Assembly: GCF_027924605.1 (NCBI RefSeq)
Contig: NZ_AP027042.1
Span: 2,767,524-2,831,523 of the forward strand
DNA length: 64,000 bases
Reading direction: 5' to 3'
Source of the DNA: Dyella sp. GSA-30
GTDB taxonomy: Bacteria > Pseudomonadota > Gammaproteobacteria > Xanthomonadales > Rhodanobacteraceae
The notes under the pieces are model-generated. The model searched no databases. It worked only from the letters and a program-made list of their open reading frames with translations, and was not told where the DNA came from. Positions 7,868 through 17,383 of this stretch are shown one piece after another. The position numbers were made by a program, and so were the translations under genes. Each line of letters opens with the position of its first letter. The first letter of the stretch is position 1.

Positions 7868-8935
7868 CTTTTGTTCATGCCGCCGCAACGCCCACGCCAC
7901 ATGCTCCCGCACCATCTCCGACGGATAGTCGGCCCGCGCACGCAACGAAGCGATCACCTCGGCAGAAGACGGCGCATTACCCAACCCCACCGCGATATTC
8001 CGCAGCCACCCTTCAAACCCGGTGCGCCGAATCGCCATGCCTTCGGTGCGCTTGAGGAACTCCTGCTCGCTCCAACCGAACAGCTCCACCAGCTTGGCCC
8101 CATCCAGACTGTGCCTGGGAGCAAAATCAGGCTCGCTGGCGTCCTGCGCGAACTTGTTCCAAGGACAGATCAACTGGCAGTCGTCGCAGCCGAAGATGCG
8201 GTTGCCCATCGGTGCGCGCAATTCTTCCGGGATGCTGGTTTTCAACTCGATGGTGAGATAGGAAATGCAACGACGCGCATCGAGCCGATACGGTCCGACG
8301 ATCGCCTGTGTCGGGCAGATATCGATACAACGTCGACAACTGCCGCAATGCGCACTGGCAGGCTTGTCGACCGGCAAGGGCAGGTCGGTATAAAGCTCGC
8401 CCAGAAAGAAGTACGACCCGGCGCGGCGATTGATCAGCACCGTGTGCTTGCCGATCCAGCCAAGCCCGGCGTTGCGCGCCAGGGCCTTTTCCAGCACCGG
8501 CGCGGAATCCACATAAGCGCGGTAACCGAAATCGCCGACCTGTTCATGGATGCGCTCGGCCAGCTTCTGCAGCCGGTTGCGCATCAGCTTGTGATAGTCG
8601 CGCCCCAGGGCATAGCGCGCGACATAGCCTGCCTCGGCATCGCCCAGCACGTCCCATGCATTGCGTGTGCCGGGCGGGACATAGTCCATGCGTACCGAAA
8701 CAACGCGGATGGTGCCGGGTTCGAGTTCCTGTGGGCGGCTGCGCTTGTCGCCGTGGCGCGCCATGTAATCCATCTCGCCATGGTGGCCGTCGTCCAGCCA
8801 GCGCTTGAGATGCAGCTCGTCCTCGGTCAGGTCGGTATCGGCGACGCCCGCATCGGCAAAGCCGAGTTCCAGCGCCCAGCGCTTGATATCGCGCGCGAGC
8901 GCAGCGTAATCGCGAGGGGGTGGAGAGGATGACAT
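7811..8935 (-). CDS. queG: Epoxyqueuosine reductase
   Basis: 374 residues. Cobalamin- and iron-sulfur-dependent enzyme for the last step of queuosine synthesis in tRNA. Two [4Fe-4S] motifs are visible: Cys197/200/203 with Cys207 (CGSCRRCIDICP) and Cys250/253/257 (CDDCQLICPWN) with Cys223. The proposed catalytic Asp lies in YVDSAPVLE (Asp143). The family sequence ends around VREHVAWALRRHEQK; the remaining ~18 residues (PPLTLTLSPGKSRGEGTY) are encoded by the inserted palindromic repeat, which also provides the stop codon. Divergent from nnr with only 58 bp between the two start codons. Confidence 0.95.
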   Translation of the reverse strand: MSSSPPPRDYAALARDIKRWALELGFADAGVADTDLTEDELHLKRWLDDGHHGEMDYMARHGDKRSRPQELEPGTIRVVSVRMDYVPPGTRNAWDVLGDAEAGYVARYALGRDYHKLMRNRLQKLAERIHEQVGDFGYRAYVDSAPVLEKALARNAGLGWIGKHTVLINRRAGSYFFLGELYTDLPLPVDKPASAHCGSCRRCIDICPTQAIVGPYRLDARRCISYLTIELKTSIPEELRAPMGNRIFGCDDCQLICPWNKFAQDASEPDFAPRHSLDGAKLVELFGWSEQEFLKRTEGMAIRRTGFEGWLRNIAVGLGNAPSSAEVIASLRARADYPSEMVREHVAWALRRHEQKPPLTLTLSPGKSRGEGTY

Positions 8936-8959
8936 CCGGCTATTTTACGCGCTGAATGC

Positions 8960-8987
8960 TTGCCTCATGCCACGCGGCTTCTACAAT
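8960..8987 (+). promoter_or_regulatory. Promoter of nnr, implying a leaderless mRNA
   Basis: TTGCCT (8960-8965), 16 bp spacer, TACAAT (8982-8987). The ATG at 8994 begins 7 bp after the -10 box, where transcription should start, and no Shine-Dalgarno sequence precedes it. Confidence 0.6.
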
Positions 8988-8993
8988 CGCCTG

Positions 8994-10475
8994 ATGACTC
9001 CCCAAACGCATCGCCACGCGCTTTACACGGTCGATCAGGTGCGCGCGCTGGACCAGCGTGCGATCGACGACCTGGGTATTCCCGGTTTTGAACTCATGCG
9101 TCGGGCCGCCTGGGCGGCCTTGTCCAGCTTGCGGCGTCACTGGCCCTACGCGCGTCGCATTGCCGTCTACGCGGGTCAGGGCAATAACGGCGGCGACGGG
9201 TTCCTGCTTGCCGCGTTGGCCAGCGAAGCATCGATGCATGTCGATGTCTGGTCGGTCGGCGGCCCCTCCCATGGCGATGCCGCGCGCGCACGTGCTGCCT
9301 GCGAGGCGGCACATGTGCATATCGCCGATGGCGATGCCCCCGATGTGCTGGCCGAGGCCGATGTCATCGTCGATGCGCTCTATGGCACCGGACTGCGGCG
9401 CGCACCCGAAGGCGCTACGGCGGCGCTGATCGAACGGATCAATCACAGTGGCATTCCCGTGCTGGCATTGGATGTTCCCAGTGGGCTGAATGCCGATACC
9501 GGCCAATGCCCGGGCGCGGCCATTCGCGCCGCCGTGACGGTGAGCTTTATTGCGGCCAAGCGGGGGCTTTACACCGGCAAAGCTGCTGGTCAGGTGGGCC
9601 TGCTGGAACTCGATACGCTCGGTCTGCCCGATGAATTATGGGCGGATCGTTCGGCGTATGCCTCGTTGCTGGACGTGCACACCTTGCCGCGTCGTGCGCG
9701 CGATGCACACAAAGGCAATAACGGCCATGTGCTGGCGATTGGCGGCGACCATGGCACCGCTGGGGCCATCCGTCTTTGTGGAGAAGCCGCGCTTCGAGCC
9801 GGTGCGGGTCTGGTCAGCGTGGCGACGCAGGCCGAGAACATCATTGCCTTGAACAGTGCGCGCCCGGAACTGATGGCGCATGGCGTGCATGGCCCGCAGG
9901 CGCTGGAGCCGCTGCTTAAAAAAGCCAGCGTGCTTGCGGTAGGCCCGGGGCTGGGTCAGGCGGGCTGGGGGCATGCGATGTGGCTGACCGCGCTGGAGGC
10001 CGGCAAGCCGCTGGTGCTCGATGCCGACGGCTTGAACCTGCTGGCGCTGGAGCCGCGTCGCTTCGAGCAAGCGGTGGTGATGACACCGCATCCTGGCGAG
10101 GCAGCGCGTTTGCTCGGTATCTCCACCCGGGAGATCGAGGCTGACCGTTATGCGGCGGTAACCCAACTGGCCACGCGCTATAACGCAGTTGCCGTGCTCA
10201 AGGGCGCAGGCAGTCTGATCGCCGCACCGGATGGACGTCTAGCCGTCTGTCTCTGGGGCAATCCCGGCATGGCCAGCGGTGGCATGGGCGACCTCCTGAC
10301 CGGTGTGATTGCAGCCCTGCTGGCCCAGGGCCTCGATGCCTGGGAGGCGGCCTGCCTCGGTGTCGGGCTGCATGCGCGCGCTGGCGATGCGGCGGCACAG
10401 GAGGGCGAACGCGGCTTGATCGCCAGCGATCTGCTGGGGCCGATCCGCCGTCTTTTGAACGAGAACGCCGCATGA
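8994..10475 (+). CDS. nnr: Bifunctional NAD(P)H-hydrate epimerase / ADP-dependent dehydratase
   Basis: 493 residues. Repairs hydrated NADH/NADPH: the N-terminal YjeF_N domain (about 1-210) epimerises and the C-terminal YjeF-type kinase-fold domain (about 220-490) dehydrates. Seen in sequence: the N-terminal YAGQGNNGGDGF and ALDVPSGLNADTG, and the C-terminal KGNNGHVLAIGGDHGTAGAI, MTPHPGEAARLL and GNPGMASGGMGDLLTG (nucleotide/active-site loop). ATG 8994 is preferred over ATG 8967 because a good -10 box sits between them. It is followed by tsaE with a 4-bp overlap, the usual partner. Confidence 0.93.
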   Translation: MTPQTHRHALYTVDQVRALDQRAIDDLGIPGFELMRRAAWAALSSLRRHWPYARRIAVYAGQGNNGGDGFLLAALASEASMHVDVWSVGGPSHGDAARARAACEAAHVHIADGDAPDVLAEADVIVDALYGTGLRRAPEGATAALIERINHSGIPVLALDVPSGLNADTGQCPGAAIRAAVTVSFIAAKRGLYTGKAAGQVGLLELDTLGLPDELWADRSAYASLLDVHTLPRRARDAHKGNNGHVLAIGGDHGTAGAIRLCGEAALRAGAGLVSVATQAENIIALNSARPELMAHGVHGPQALEPLLKKASVLAVGPGLGQAGWGHAMWLTALEAGKPLVLDADGLNLLALEPRRFEQAVVMTPHPGEAARLLGISTREIEADRYAAVTQLATRYNAVAVLKGAGSLIAAPDGRLAVCLWGNPGMASGGMGDLLTGVIAALLAQGLDAWEAACLGVGLHARAGDAAAQEGERGLIASDLLGPIRRLLNENAA

Positions 10476-10936
10476 GTCGCTGGTCGGTGGATCTACCCGA
10501 CGAAGCCGCCACCATCGCCCTGGCCGAACAGGTTGCGGCGGTCATGGCCGAAGGCTTGGTCATCTATCTGCATGGCGATCTGGGCACGGGCAAGACCAGT
10601 TTCGCCAGAGCCCTGTTGATGGCGCTCGGGGTCGGCGAGCGAGTCAAGAGTCCGACCTACAGTCTGGTCGAGTCCTATCGTTTGCCCGACCGCACAGCCT
10701 GGCACCTGGACCTGTATCGGATTGCCGATCCTGGTGAACTGGAGTGGCTCGGGTTGGACGCGCTCTCCGATCCGGCCGCCCTGGTGCTGGTGGAGTGGCC
10801 GGAGCGTGGTGCGGGTGCGTTGCCGGCGGCCGATCTGCAGATTGACCTGGCTTACGCGGGATTGGGTCGTAAGGCGGCGTTCAGCGCGCTGACATCGCGT
10901 GGTGCGGAGCTGCTGGCGCGAATGGAGAAGCCTTAA
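10472..10936 (+). CDS. tsaE: tRNA t6A biosynthesis ATPase TsaE
   Basis: 154 residues, family length. Provides the ATPase that drives TsaB-TsaD in making threonylcarbamoyl-A37 on ANN-decoding tRNAs. Walker A GDLGTGKTS at 35-43; KSPTYSLVESY and WHLDLYRI (residues contacting the nucleotide and TsaD) and LVEWPERG follow. ATGA overlap with nnr indicates coupling. The ~170 bp after it up to amiC contains no gene. Confidence 0.94.
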   Translation: MSRWSVDLPDEAATIALAEQVAAVMAEGLVIYLHGDLGTGKTSFARALLMALGVGERVKSPTYSLVESYRLPDRTAWHLDLYRIADPGELEWLGLDALSDPAALVLVEWPERGAGALPAADLQIDLAYAGLGRKAAFSALTSRGAELLARMEKP

Positions 10937-11108
10937 GCCTTTGTTTAGGCTGATGAATTTTTGATGTCTTCATGCTTTTCGCCGCCAATTCGATAGCTTC
11001 GTTTACAGCCCAAAGCTGGACGTCACCTGACGAAAAGCTTGCAGGTTATGGATAATCAAGGGAAAAGGGGCTTGTGTTCAGCGAAACGCTGCGCTTCAAT
11101 ACCGCCCT

Positions 11109-12710
11109 ATGAGGGGATACCGCGCCGTATGTTGCCTAATCACCAGCTTCGCCATCCTGGCGAGCCTGCCCTTTGGTGTGTCCAAAGCGGCTGATGTGAA
11201 GTCGGCCCGCGTCTGGGCTGGGCCGGAATACACCCGCCTGGTGCTGGATCTGTCCGGCCCGGTGACCTACAAGATCGATCAGGACAGTGGCCAGGTCGTG
11301 CTGAATCTGCCGAGCAGTGCACTCGCCGGTGGATTTGTCTCGCCCAAGGCGCAGGGCCTGTACAAGGGCCTGGGCAGCGATAGCCAGGGCAGCCGGTTGC
11401 TGCTGACCGCCAAGGTCGATCCTGATAGCCGCGCCAAGAGCTTTGTGATCAAGCCGTCCGCGGATGCCAAGGATTACCGCCTGGTGGTCGACCTGTATCC
11501 GGGCAAGGGAAATCAGGGCAAGGGAAGCGCCGGCAGCAGCAAGACCGCGCCGGTCGACGACGATGACGATTCGGCACCGGTCGCCGACGCCGCGCCATCT
11601 GTTCCGCCACCGACGGTAACGCCGAGCAAGTCCGGCGGCCGCAATAGCGTCAAATCCAGTCAGAGCGGTATGGCCTCCACGCGCCAGGCCGCGGCGTTGC
11701 TCAACGGTAGCCGCAAGGTCGTGGTGGCGATCGATGCCGGCCACGGCGGCAAGGATCCGGGTTCGCACGGTCCGGGTGGCACCTTGGAGAAGAACGTGAC
11801 GCTGGCGGTCGCCAAGGAGTTGGCGGATCAGATCAATCGCCAGCCCGGCATGAAGGCCGTGCTGACGCGCGATGGCGACTATTTCATCCCGCTGGCGCAG
11901 CGCTACAAGATTGCGCGCGAGAACAACGCGGACATGTTCGTCTCGATTCACGCCGACGCCTACACCAGCTCCGACGCGCGCGGCTCGTCCGTGTGGGTGC
12001 TGTCGCCGCGTGGCAAGACCAACGAAGCGGCGCGCTGGCTGGCCGATCGCGAAAACCGCGCGGACTTGATCGGCGGCGTGTCGCTGGACGATAAGGACGA
12101 TAGCCTGGCTGCGGTGTTGCTCGATCTGCAACAGGGTTATGCGATGCAGGCCAGCGAATCGATCGCCGGTAACGTATTGAAGGCATTGGGGTCGCTGGGC
12201 CCGACGCATCGTGGTTATGTCGAGCGCGCGAACTTTGTCGTGCTGCGTTCGCCGGATGTGCCCTCGATCCTGGTCGAGACGGCCTTCATCAGCAATCCGG
12301 TGGAAGAGCGCAAGCTGCGCGATCCGACGCATCAATCGCGCCTGGCCGAAGCGGTCATGGGCGGCGTGCGCAACTACTTCGAAGCCACGCCGCCGCCCGG
12401 TAGCTGGTTTGCCGCGCAGGCGGCGCGCCGGGCAGGAGTACAGGTCGCTTCCACGAGCGGTTCCGACAATGCCGCTGCCGATGATGACGACGACAGCAGC
12501 AAGTCGCCGGCCTCGTCCAGCAAGACCGTGGTCGCCAGCGCCAGCAAGGACGAAGACGTGCGTGACCTGCACAAGGTCGAGCGCGGCGAGAGCCTGCGCA
12601 GCATCGCGCGCCAGTATGGTGTGAGCATCAGCGCGCTCAAGAGCGCCAATCGTCTCAACAGCGATGCGTCGGTCCGCACCGGCATGGTGCTGGCGATCCC
12701 CTCCAGCTAA
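11109..12710 (+). CDS. amiC: N-acetylmuramoyl-L-alanine amidase with AMIN and LysM domains
   Basis: 533 residues, exported. A signal peptide (to about ...GVSKA-AD, residue 27) is followed by an AMIN domain (VKSARVWAGPEYTRLVLDL, about 28-130) that targets the septum, a low-complexity acidic/Pro linker, an Amidase_3 domain (about 205-430) and a C-terminal LysM (485-532). Zinc ligands appear as His212 in DAGHGGKDPGS, the Glu of LEKN and the His of SIHADAY; VETAFISNPVEE carries the catalytic Glu. It would cleave septal peptidoglycan for daughter-cell separation; E. coli AmiC lacks the LysM, as seen more often in Pseudomonas/xanthomonad AmiB. The AmiB/AmiC name is therefore interchangeable. Located between tsaE and mutL, the standard amiB-mutL order. 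Confidence 0.9.
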   Translation: MRGYRAVCCLITSFAILASLPFGVSKAADVKSARVWAGPEYTRLVLDLSGPVTYKIDQDSGQVVLNLPSSALAGGFVSPKAQGLYKGLGSDSQGSRLLLTAKVDPDSRAKSFVIKPSADAKDYRLVVDLYPGKGNQGKGSAGSSKTAPVDDDDDSAPVADAAPSVPPPTVTPSKSGGRNSVKSSQSGMASTRQAAALLNGSRKVVVAIDAGHGGKDPGSHGPGGTLEKNVTLAVAKELADQINRQPGMKAVLTRDGDYFIPLAQRYKIARENNADMFVSIHADAYTSSDARGSSVWVLSPRGKTNEAARWLADRENRADLIGGVSLDDKDDSLAAVLLDLQQGYAMQASESIAGNVLKALGSLGPTHRGYVERANFVVLRSPDVPSILVETAFISNPVEERKLRDPTHQSRLAEAVMGGVRNYFEATPPPGSWFAAQAARRAGVQVASTSGSDNAAADDDDDSSKSPASSSKTVVASASKDEDVRDLHKVERGESLRSIARQYGVSISALKSANRLNSDASVRTGMVLAIPSS

Positions 12711-12753
12711 GCACGGTCTAGCCCTCATCGGGTTCAAGCTCTAAGCTTGCCCG

Positions 12754-14589
12754 ATGTCTGCCATACGCCCGCTTCCGCCCGAACTGATCAACCAGATTGC
12801 CGCCGGCGAGGTGATCGAACGTCCTTCGTCCGTGGTCAAGGAACTGGTGGAAAACAGCCTCGATGCAGGCGCCACCCGCATCGAAGTCGATATCGAGCAG
12901 GGCGGTGCACGCCTGATTCGCGTACGCGATGACGGCGGCGGTATTCCCAAGGACGAATTGCCGCTCGCGGTGGCGTCGCATGCCACCAGCAAGATCGGTA
13001 GTTTCGACGATCTGGAGCACGTCGCCAGCATGGGTTTTCGCGGTGAGGCGCTGGCCTCCGTGTCGTCGGTGGCACGCTTTGCGCTGACCTCGCGCGCGCG
13101 TGGCGAAGACGCGGCGTTTCGCATCGAAGTCGATGGCGGCAAGCTGCAGGCGGCGCGGCCGGCACAGCATCCGCAAGGCAGCAGCGTCGAGGTACGCGAT
13201 CTTTTTTACAACGTGCCGGCACGACGCAAATTTCTCCGCGCCGAGCGCACCGAGTTTGCGCATATCGATGACTTGCTCAAGTCGCTGGCGTTGGCGCGCA
13301 GCAAGGTCGAGTTCCGTTTGAGTCACAACGGCAAGCCGGTGCGCATGCTCAAGGCAGCGCGTGACGAAAACGCCGCTCTGCAGCGCGTGGCCGAAGTCTT
13401 GGGCGAGGAATTTCCCGCACAAAGCCTGCGTATCGATCACGCGGCGGCGGGCCTGCATCTTTCTGGCTGGGTCGGCTTGCCGACGGCATCGCGGTCCCAG
13501 GCCGATTCGCAGTATTTCTACGTCAACGGCCGCCTTGTGCGTGACCGCATCGTGGCGCACGCGGTGCGGCAAGCCTATGCCGACGTGCTGTTCCATGGTC
13601 GGCATGCTGCTTTCGTGCTGTATCTGGAACTGGATCCGGCCGGTGTCGACGTCAACGTGCATCCGGCCAAGAGCGAAGTGCGCTTTCGCGAGCAGCGGCT
13701 GGTGCACGATTTCCTGTTTCGTACCCTGCACGAGGCATTGGCACAAACGCGTGCCGGCCAAGTGGTGACGAACGCGCAATCGAGCGATGGCGTATTGGCG
13801 ATGGCGTCGACGACGCAAGCGGCATACGCCAATCCCATGCCGGTGCGAACCTCGACGCCCGCCTGGTCCGGGCAATTCAGCCAGAACCGGTTGAACCTCG
13901 GTGTGCGCGACGAACCCTTGGCTGACTATGCTGCATTGCTGGGCGAGCCGGGCAATGCGTCGGTTGTTGCCGCGATGCCGTTACCCGAAACGGAAGAGGG
14001 TGAGGCGCCGCCGCTTGGCTTCGCGATCGCGCAACTGAAAAACATCTACATCCTCGCGGAAAATGCTCAAGGCCTGGTGCTGGTCGACATGCATGCAGCG
14101 CATGAGCGCATTACCTATGAAAAGCTGAAGACAGGGCGCGCTTACAGCAATCTGCGTTCGCAGTTGTTGCTGGTGCCGTTGCAGGTCTCGGTCAGCGCCA
14201 AGGAAGCCGCCGCCGCGGAGGAACATGCCGACGCTCTTGCCGAGTGGGGTCTGGAGCTTTCGCGCAGTGGCCCGTCCGGCGTGGTGGTGCGGCGCATTCC
14301 CGCCTTGCTCGAAGGCGCGGATGTGGCGCAGCTTTGCCGCGATGTGCTCGGAGAGCTTGCTCAACATGGCAGCTCCCGGCGCCTACAGGAGCTCGAAAAC
14401 GAATTGCTTTCCACCATGGCTTGTCATGGCTCGGTGCGCGCTGGCCGCCGTCTGAGCGTGCCCGAGATGAACGCGTTGCTGCGTGAGATGGAGGCGACCG
14501 AGCGCTCCGGACAATGCAACCACGGCCGTCCCACCTGGACCCAGCTCAGCCTGGGCGAGTTGGACCGCCTGTTCATGCGTGGCCGCTGA
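12754..14589 (+). CDS. mutL: DNA mismatch repair protein MutL
   Basis: 611 residues. Couples mismatch recognition by MutS to strand incision. N-terminal GHKL ATPase: [37 protein letters not shown] and [14 protein letters not shown]. The C-terminal dimerisation domain contains [12 protein letters not shown] (445-456), a close match to the DQHA(X)2E(X)4E endonuclease motif with Met for Gln, plus ACHGSVRAG and CNHGRPTW, which belong to the same metal site. This suggests an endonuclease-proficient MutL of the MutH-independent kind, unlike E. coli MutL. Directly downstream of amiC. Confidence 0.95.
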   Translation: MSAIRPLPPELINQIAAGEVIERPSSVVKELVENSLDAGATRIEVDIEQGGARLIRVRDDGGGIPKDELPLAVASHATSKIGSFDDLEHVASMGFRGEALASVSSVARFALTSRARGEDAAFRIEVDGGKLQAARPAQHPQGSSVEVRDLFYNVPARRKFLRAERTEFAHIDDLLKSLALARSKVEFRLSHNGKPVRMLKAARDENAALQRVAEVLGEEFPAQSLRIDHAAAGLHLSGWVGLPTASRSQADSQYFYVNGRLVRDRIVAHAVRQAYADVLFHGRHAAFVLYLELDPAGVDVNVHPAKSEVRFREQRLVHDFLFRTLHEALAQTRAGQVVTNAQSSDGVLAMASTTQAAYANPMPVRTSTPAWSGQFSQNRLNLGVRDEPLADYAALLGEPGNASVVAAMPLPETEEGEAPPLGFAIAQLKNIYILAENAQGLVLVDMHAAHERITYEKLKTGRAYSNLRSQLLLVPLQVSVSAKEAAAAEEHADALAEWGLELSRSGPSGVVVRRIPALLEGADVAQLCRDVLGELAQHGSSRRLQELENELLSTMACHGSVRAGRRLSVPEMNALLREMEATERSGQCNHGRPTWTQLSLGELDRLFMRGR

Positions 14590-14650
14590 AGGCTTGCGTT
14601 CTGGATTTGGACGTCCATACTGCAAAACGTCCATCTCATCGGTGTCCGCC

Positions 14651-15580
14651 ATGCTAGGTCGATTTCTGTTTGGATTTGGTTTGAGTCTTGGAGTGGTTAC
14701 TGTGCACGCCGAAAATACCGTGTCGCCGTCTGACGCCTCTGCCGCCGAGGTGACGAAACAGGTCGAGCAATGGAAGCAGGGGCGCCTGCAGCGCCTTACC
14801 GCCCCGGACGGCTGGCTTAGCCTCGTCGGGCTGGAATGGCTGCACCCGGGCGCCAACCGGGTAGGCAGCGCCAGTGACAACGACATCGTGCTGAAAGTCG
14901 GCCCGGCGCACCTGGGCGTGGTCACCCTGGCCGCCGATGGCACGGCCAAGATCGTGCTGGCCAAGGACAGTGGTGCCACCATCGATGGCAAGCCGGCGCA
15001 AGAGGCGACACTGGTCGACGATATCCAGGCCGGTGAAAACGGTCATCCGACGACGATCGCCTTTGGTGCCGCGAATTTCTACGTGATCGAGCGCGATGGT
15101 CGCAAAGGGCTGCGCGTCAAGGATGCGGACGCGGCAACGCGCAAGCACTTCCTGGGGCTGGACTATTACCCGATCGACCCGTCCTGGCGCATCGTTGCCG
15201 ACTGGGTGCCGTTCGATCCGCCGCACAAGCTGGAGATCGGTTCGGTCCTGGGCACCATCGACAAGGTCGACGTGCCGGGCAAGGCCGTCTTCAAGCGCGA
15301 CGGTCATACCTTCGAACTGTTGCCGTATCAGGAAGAGCCGGGCGGCGAGCTGTTCTTCGTGCTGGCCGACCGCACCTCGGGCAAGGAAACCTATGGCGCT
15401 GCGCGTTTTCTCTACGCCGCGCTGCCGAAAGACGGCAAGGTGATCCTGGATTTCAATCGCGCCTACAACCCGCCGTGTGCCTTCACCGAATACGCGACTT
15501 GTCCGCTGGCGCCGCCGGAGAACCGGTTGGATGTCGCGGTAACCGCGGGCGAAAAGAAGTATCGCGGCTCCGAACACTAA
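14651..15580 (+). CDS. DUF1684 family protein, exported
   Basis: 309 residues with an N-terminal signal sequence (MLGRFLFGFGLSLGVVTVHA). The body is the DUF1684 fold: WRQGRLQ-type start (EQWKQGRLQRLTAPDGWLSL), VGLEWLHPGANRVGSA, and the conserved end LDFNRAYNPPCAFTEYATCPL-APPENRLDVAVTAGEK. The family has no assigned activity, although the opening part resembles an FHA-like segment. The two cysteines in NPPCAF and YATCPL could form a disulfide. The gene stands alone between mutL and a REP-type palindrome. Confidence 0.8.
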   Translation: MLGRFLFGFGLSLGVVTVHAENTVSPSDASAAEVTKQVEQWKQGRLQRLTAPDGWLSLVGLEWLHPGANRVGSASDNDIVLKVGPAHLGVVTLAADGTAKIVLAKDSGATIDGKPAQEATLVDDIQAGENGHPTTIAFGAANFYVIERDGRKGLRVKDADAATRKHFLGLDYYPIDPSWRIVADWVPFDPPHKLEIGSVLGTIDKVDVPGKAVFKRDGHTFELLPYQEEPGGELFFVLADRTSGKETYGAARFLYAALPKDGKVILDFNRAYNPPCAFTEYATCPLAPPENRLDVAVTAGEKKYRGSEH

Positions 15581-15597
15581 AGCGGACCACCCTAGTT

Positions 15598-15670
15598 TTT
15601 GTAGGAGCGACTTCAGTCGCGACATCGCGGTTACGTCACGGTATGTCGCGACTGAAGTCGCTCCTACAAA
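15598..15670. repeat. REP-like palindrome with 28-bp perfect arms
   Basis: Left arm 15598-15625 begins TTTGTAGGAGCGACTTCAGT; right arm 15643-15670 is its exact inverse complement; the loop is 17 bp. Sits between the convergent DUF1684 and enoyl-CoA hydratase genes and ends in T-rich DNA on both sides, so it may terminate both transcripts. This GTAGGAGCGACTTCAGTCGC sequence type is a widespread repeat in Pseudomonas and Lysobacterales. Confidence 0.9.
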
Positions 15671-15688
15671 CTAGCTCGGTGTTGGCTT

Positions 15689-16471
15689 TCAGCGCCCCTT
15701 GAACTCCGCCTTGCGCTTCTCCAGGAACGCCGTCGTCCCCTCGCGCATATCGTCGGTCGAGAAAGCCAGTGCAAACGCTTGGGTCTCGAACTCAAGTCCT
15801 TGATCGATCACGGTCTCGCCGCCTTGCAGGATGGCATCGAGAATGCCGGCGGCGGCTAGCGGCGCGGCGGCGGCCAGTTGATCGGCCATCGCATTGATGG
15901 TGTCGTCCAGCGCCTCGGGCGCGACGACGCGGTTGACCACGCCCAGTTCATAGGCGCGCTGCGCGTTGATCGGCGCGCCGAGCAGACACAGCTCCAGCGC
16001 TGCGGCACGTCCGGCCAGACGCAGCAGGCGTTGCGTGCCGCCGAAGCCTGGAATCAGGCCGAGATTGATTTCCGGCTGGCCAAACCTGGCTTTTTCGCTG
16101 GCCACGCGCAGATGACAGGCCATCGCCAGCTCCATGCCGCCGCCCAGGGCAAAGCCTTGCACCCGTGCGATGACCGGTTTGCCCAGGCGCTCGATGCTGC
16201 TCATCAGGCGTTGCCCCGCACGCGAAAAGCCCTGCGCCTGCACCGGTGTGTATCCATTCATTTCGGCAATATCGGCGCCGGCGACGAATGCTTTCTCGCC
16301 TGCACCGGCCAATACCACGACACGCACCGCATCGTCCTGTGCAGCCTGGGCGAAGGCCAGGGTCAACTCGTTGAGCGTCTCGCGATTGAGCGCATTGAGT
16401 TTGTCCGGGCGGTTGACGACGATATGGCGCACCGCGCCGCGGTTGCTGATTTCCAGGTTGCGATAGGCCAT
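15689..16471 (-). CDS. Enoyl-CoA hydratase (crotonase family)
   Basis: 260 residues. Predicted to hydrate trans-2-enoyl-CoA in beta-oxidation. Both catalytic glutamates are in place: Glu114 in LGGGMELAMACH and Glu134 in FGQPEINLGLIPGFGGTQRL; the oxyanion hole segment AFVAGADIAEM is typical. Best described as a short-chain EchA/Crt-type hydratase; the physiological substrate is not visible. Monocistronic, convergent with the DUF1684 gene and divergent from the FKBP gene. Confidence 0.88.
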   Translation of the reverse strand: MAYRNLEISNRGAVRHIVVNRPDKLNALNRETLNELTLAFAQAAQDDAVRVVVLAGAGEKAFVAGADIAEMNGYTPVQAQGFSRAGQRLMSSIERLGKPVIARVQGFALGGGMELAMACHLRVASEKARFGQPEINLGLIPGFGGTQRLLRLAGRAAALELCLLGAPINAQRAYELGVVNRVVAPEALDDTINAMADQLAAAAPLAAAGILDAILQGGETVIDQGLEFETQAFALAFSTDDMREGTTAFLEKRKAEFKGR

Positions 16472-16603
16472 GGCAAGTTATCCGGTAGATAAAGCCCAAT
16501 ATTATCAGCGGGAACCTTTGCGGCGGCCCGCTTTCTTATGCCTGATCCGGGCGCTGGATGCGTACGGGCATGGTAAGGTTCGCGAGTTGCGACGGAGGAT
16601 GGC

Positions 16604-17320
16604 ATGACACATTGGCGTTGGTTGGCTCTGGGCATGCTTTTGCTGGCAAGTCTGGCGCATGCGCAGAATCGCGCCGCCGCGCCCGGTCCGGCTCCCGTGA
16701 AGCTGGACAAGAACAAGCTTTCCTATGCGATCGGTTACCAGATCGGCAGCCAGTTCGCCGGCGGCGAACCGGATGTCGACATCGCCACACTGCAGAAAGC
16801 CATTCAGGACGCCTATAACAAACGTTCGCCCGCGGTGCCGATGCTCGACATGCATCGCCAGTTGCAGGCACTCGACAGTCAGGCCCACGATCAGGCGGTC
16901 GCTGAATTCAAGCGCATCGCCGCGTCGAACGCACGCAAGAGCGCGGACTACCTCGAACGCAACGCCAAGCAATCAGGCGTGGTGCAATTGCCCTCCGGCA
17001 TTCAGTACCAGGTGTTGAAGAAGGGCGACGGTAGCGCCAGCCCGGTGGTGACCAGCATGGTCACGGTCAACTACCGCGGCATGCTGATCGACGGCACCGA
17101 GTTCGATAGCACCTGGGCCCGTGGCGCCCCAGTCAGCTTCATGGTCGACAAGGTCATTCGCGGCTGGCAGGACGTGATTCCGCGCATGCACGTGGGCGAC
17201 CGCTGGAAAGTCGTGATCCCGCCGAATCTTGCCTATGGCGAAGGCGGTGCCTTGCCGCGTATCGGGCCGAACGAGGCCCTGGTGTTCGAAATCGAGCTGC
17301 TCGAAATCAAGCAGCCCTGA
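16604..17320 (+). CDS. FKBP-type peptidyl-prolyl isomerase, periplasmic (FkpA/Mip-like)
   Basis: 238 residues. Signal peptide MTHWRWLALGMLLLASLAHA, an FKBP_N helical dimerisation segment (about 33-120, KLSYAIGYQIGSQF...YLERNAK) and a C-terminal FKBP domain (about 125-235) with VTVNYRGMLIDGTEFDST, VIRGWQDVIPRM and IPPNLAYGEGG. Folding catalyst or chaperone of the periplasm, in the FkpA/Mip class. A strong GGAGG lies 6 bp before the ATG. Followed after 60 bp by a small operon with its own -10 element. Confidence 0.9.
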   Translation: MTHWRWLALGMLLLASLAHAQNRAAAPGPAPVKLDKNKLSYAIGYQIGSQFAGGEPDVDIATLQKAIQDAYNKRSPAVPMLDMHRQLQALDSQAHDQAVAEFKRIAASNARKSADYLERNAKQSGVVQLPSGIQYQVLKKGDGSASPVVTSMVTVNYRGMLIDGTEFDSTWARGAPVSFMVDKVIRGWQDVIPRMHVGDRWKVVIPPNLAYGEGGALPRIGPNEALVFEIELLEIKQP

Positions 17321-17346
17321 TACGGGGCTGCTCTCGCACCGCAGCG

Positions 17347-17374
17347 TTTGGTCGGAGGCGACCTGAGCTAATAT
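17347..17374 (+). promoter_or_regulatory. Weak promoter of the DUF1289 operon
   Basis: TTTGGT (17347-17352), 16 bp spacer, TAATAT (17369-17374). The -10 box ends 9 bp before the ATG at 17384, so the transcript would have a leader of only a few bases. Confidence 0.4.
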
Positions 17375-17383
17375 ATGAGGCTC

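Noticed and set aside
11136-12737. Minus-strand frame of about 530 codons opposite amiC
   Set aside because: Arg/His/Gln-rich composition typical of an antisense reading; amiC is unambiguous.
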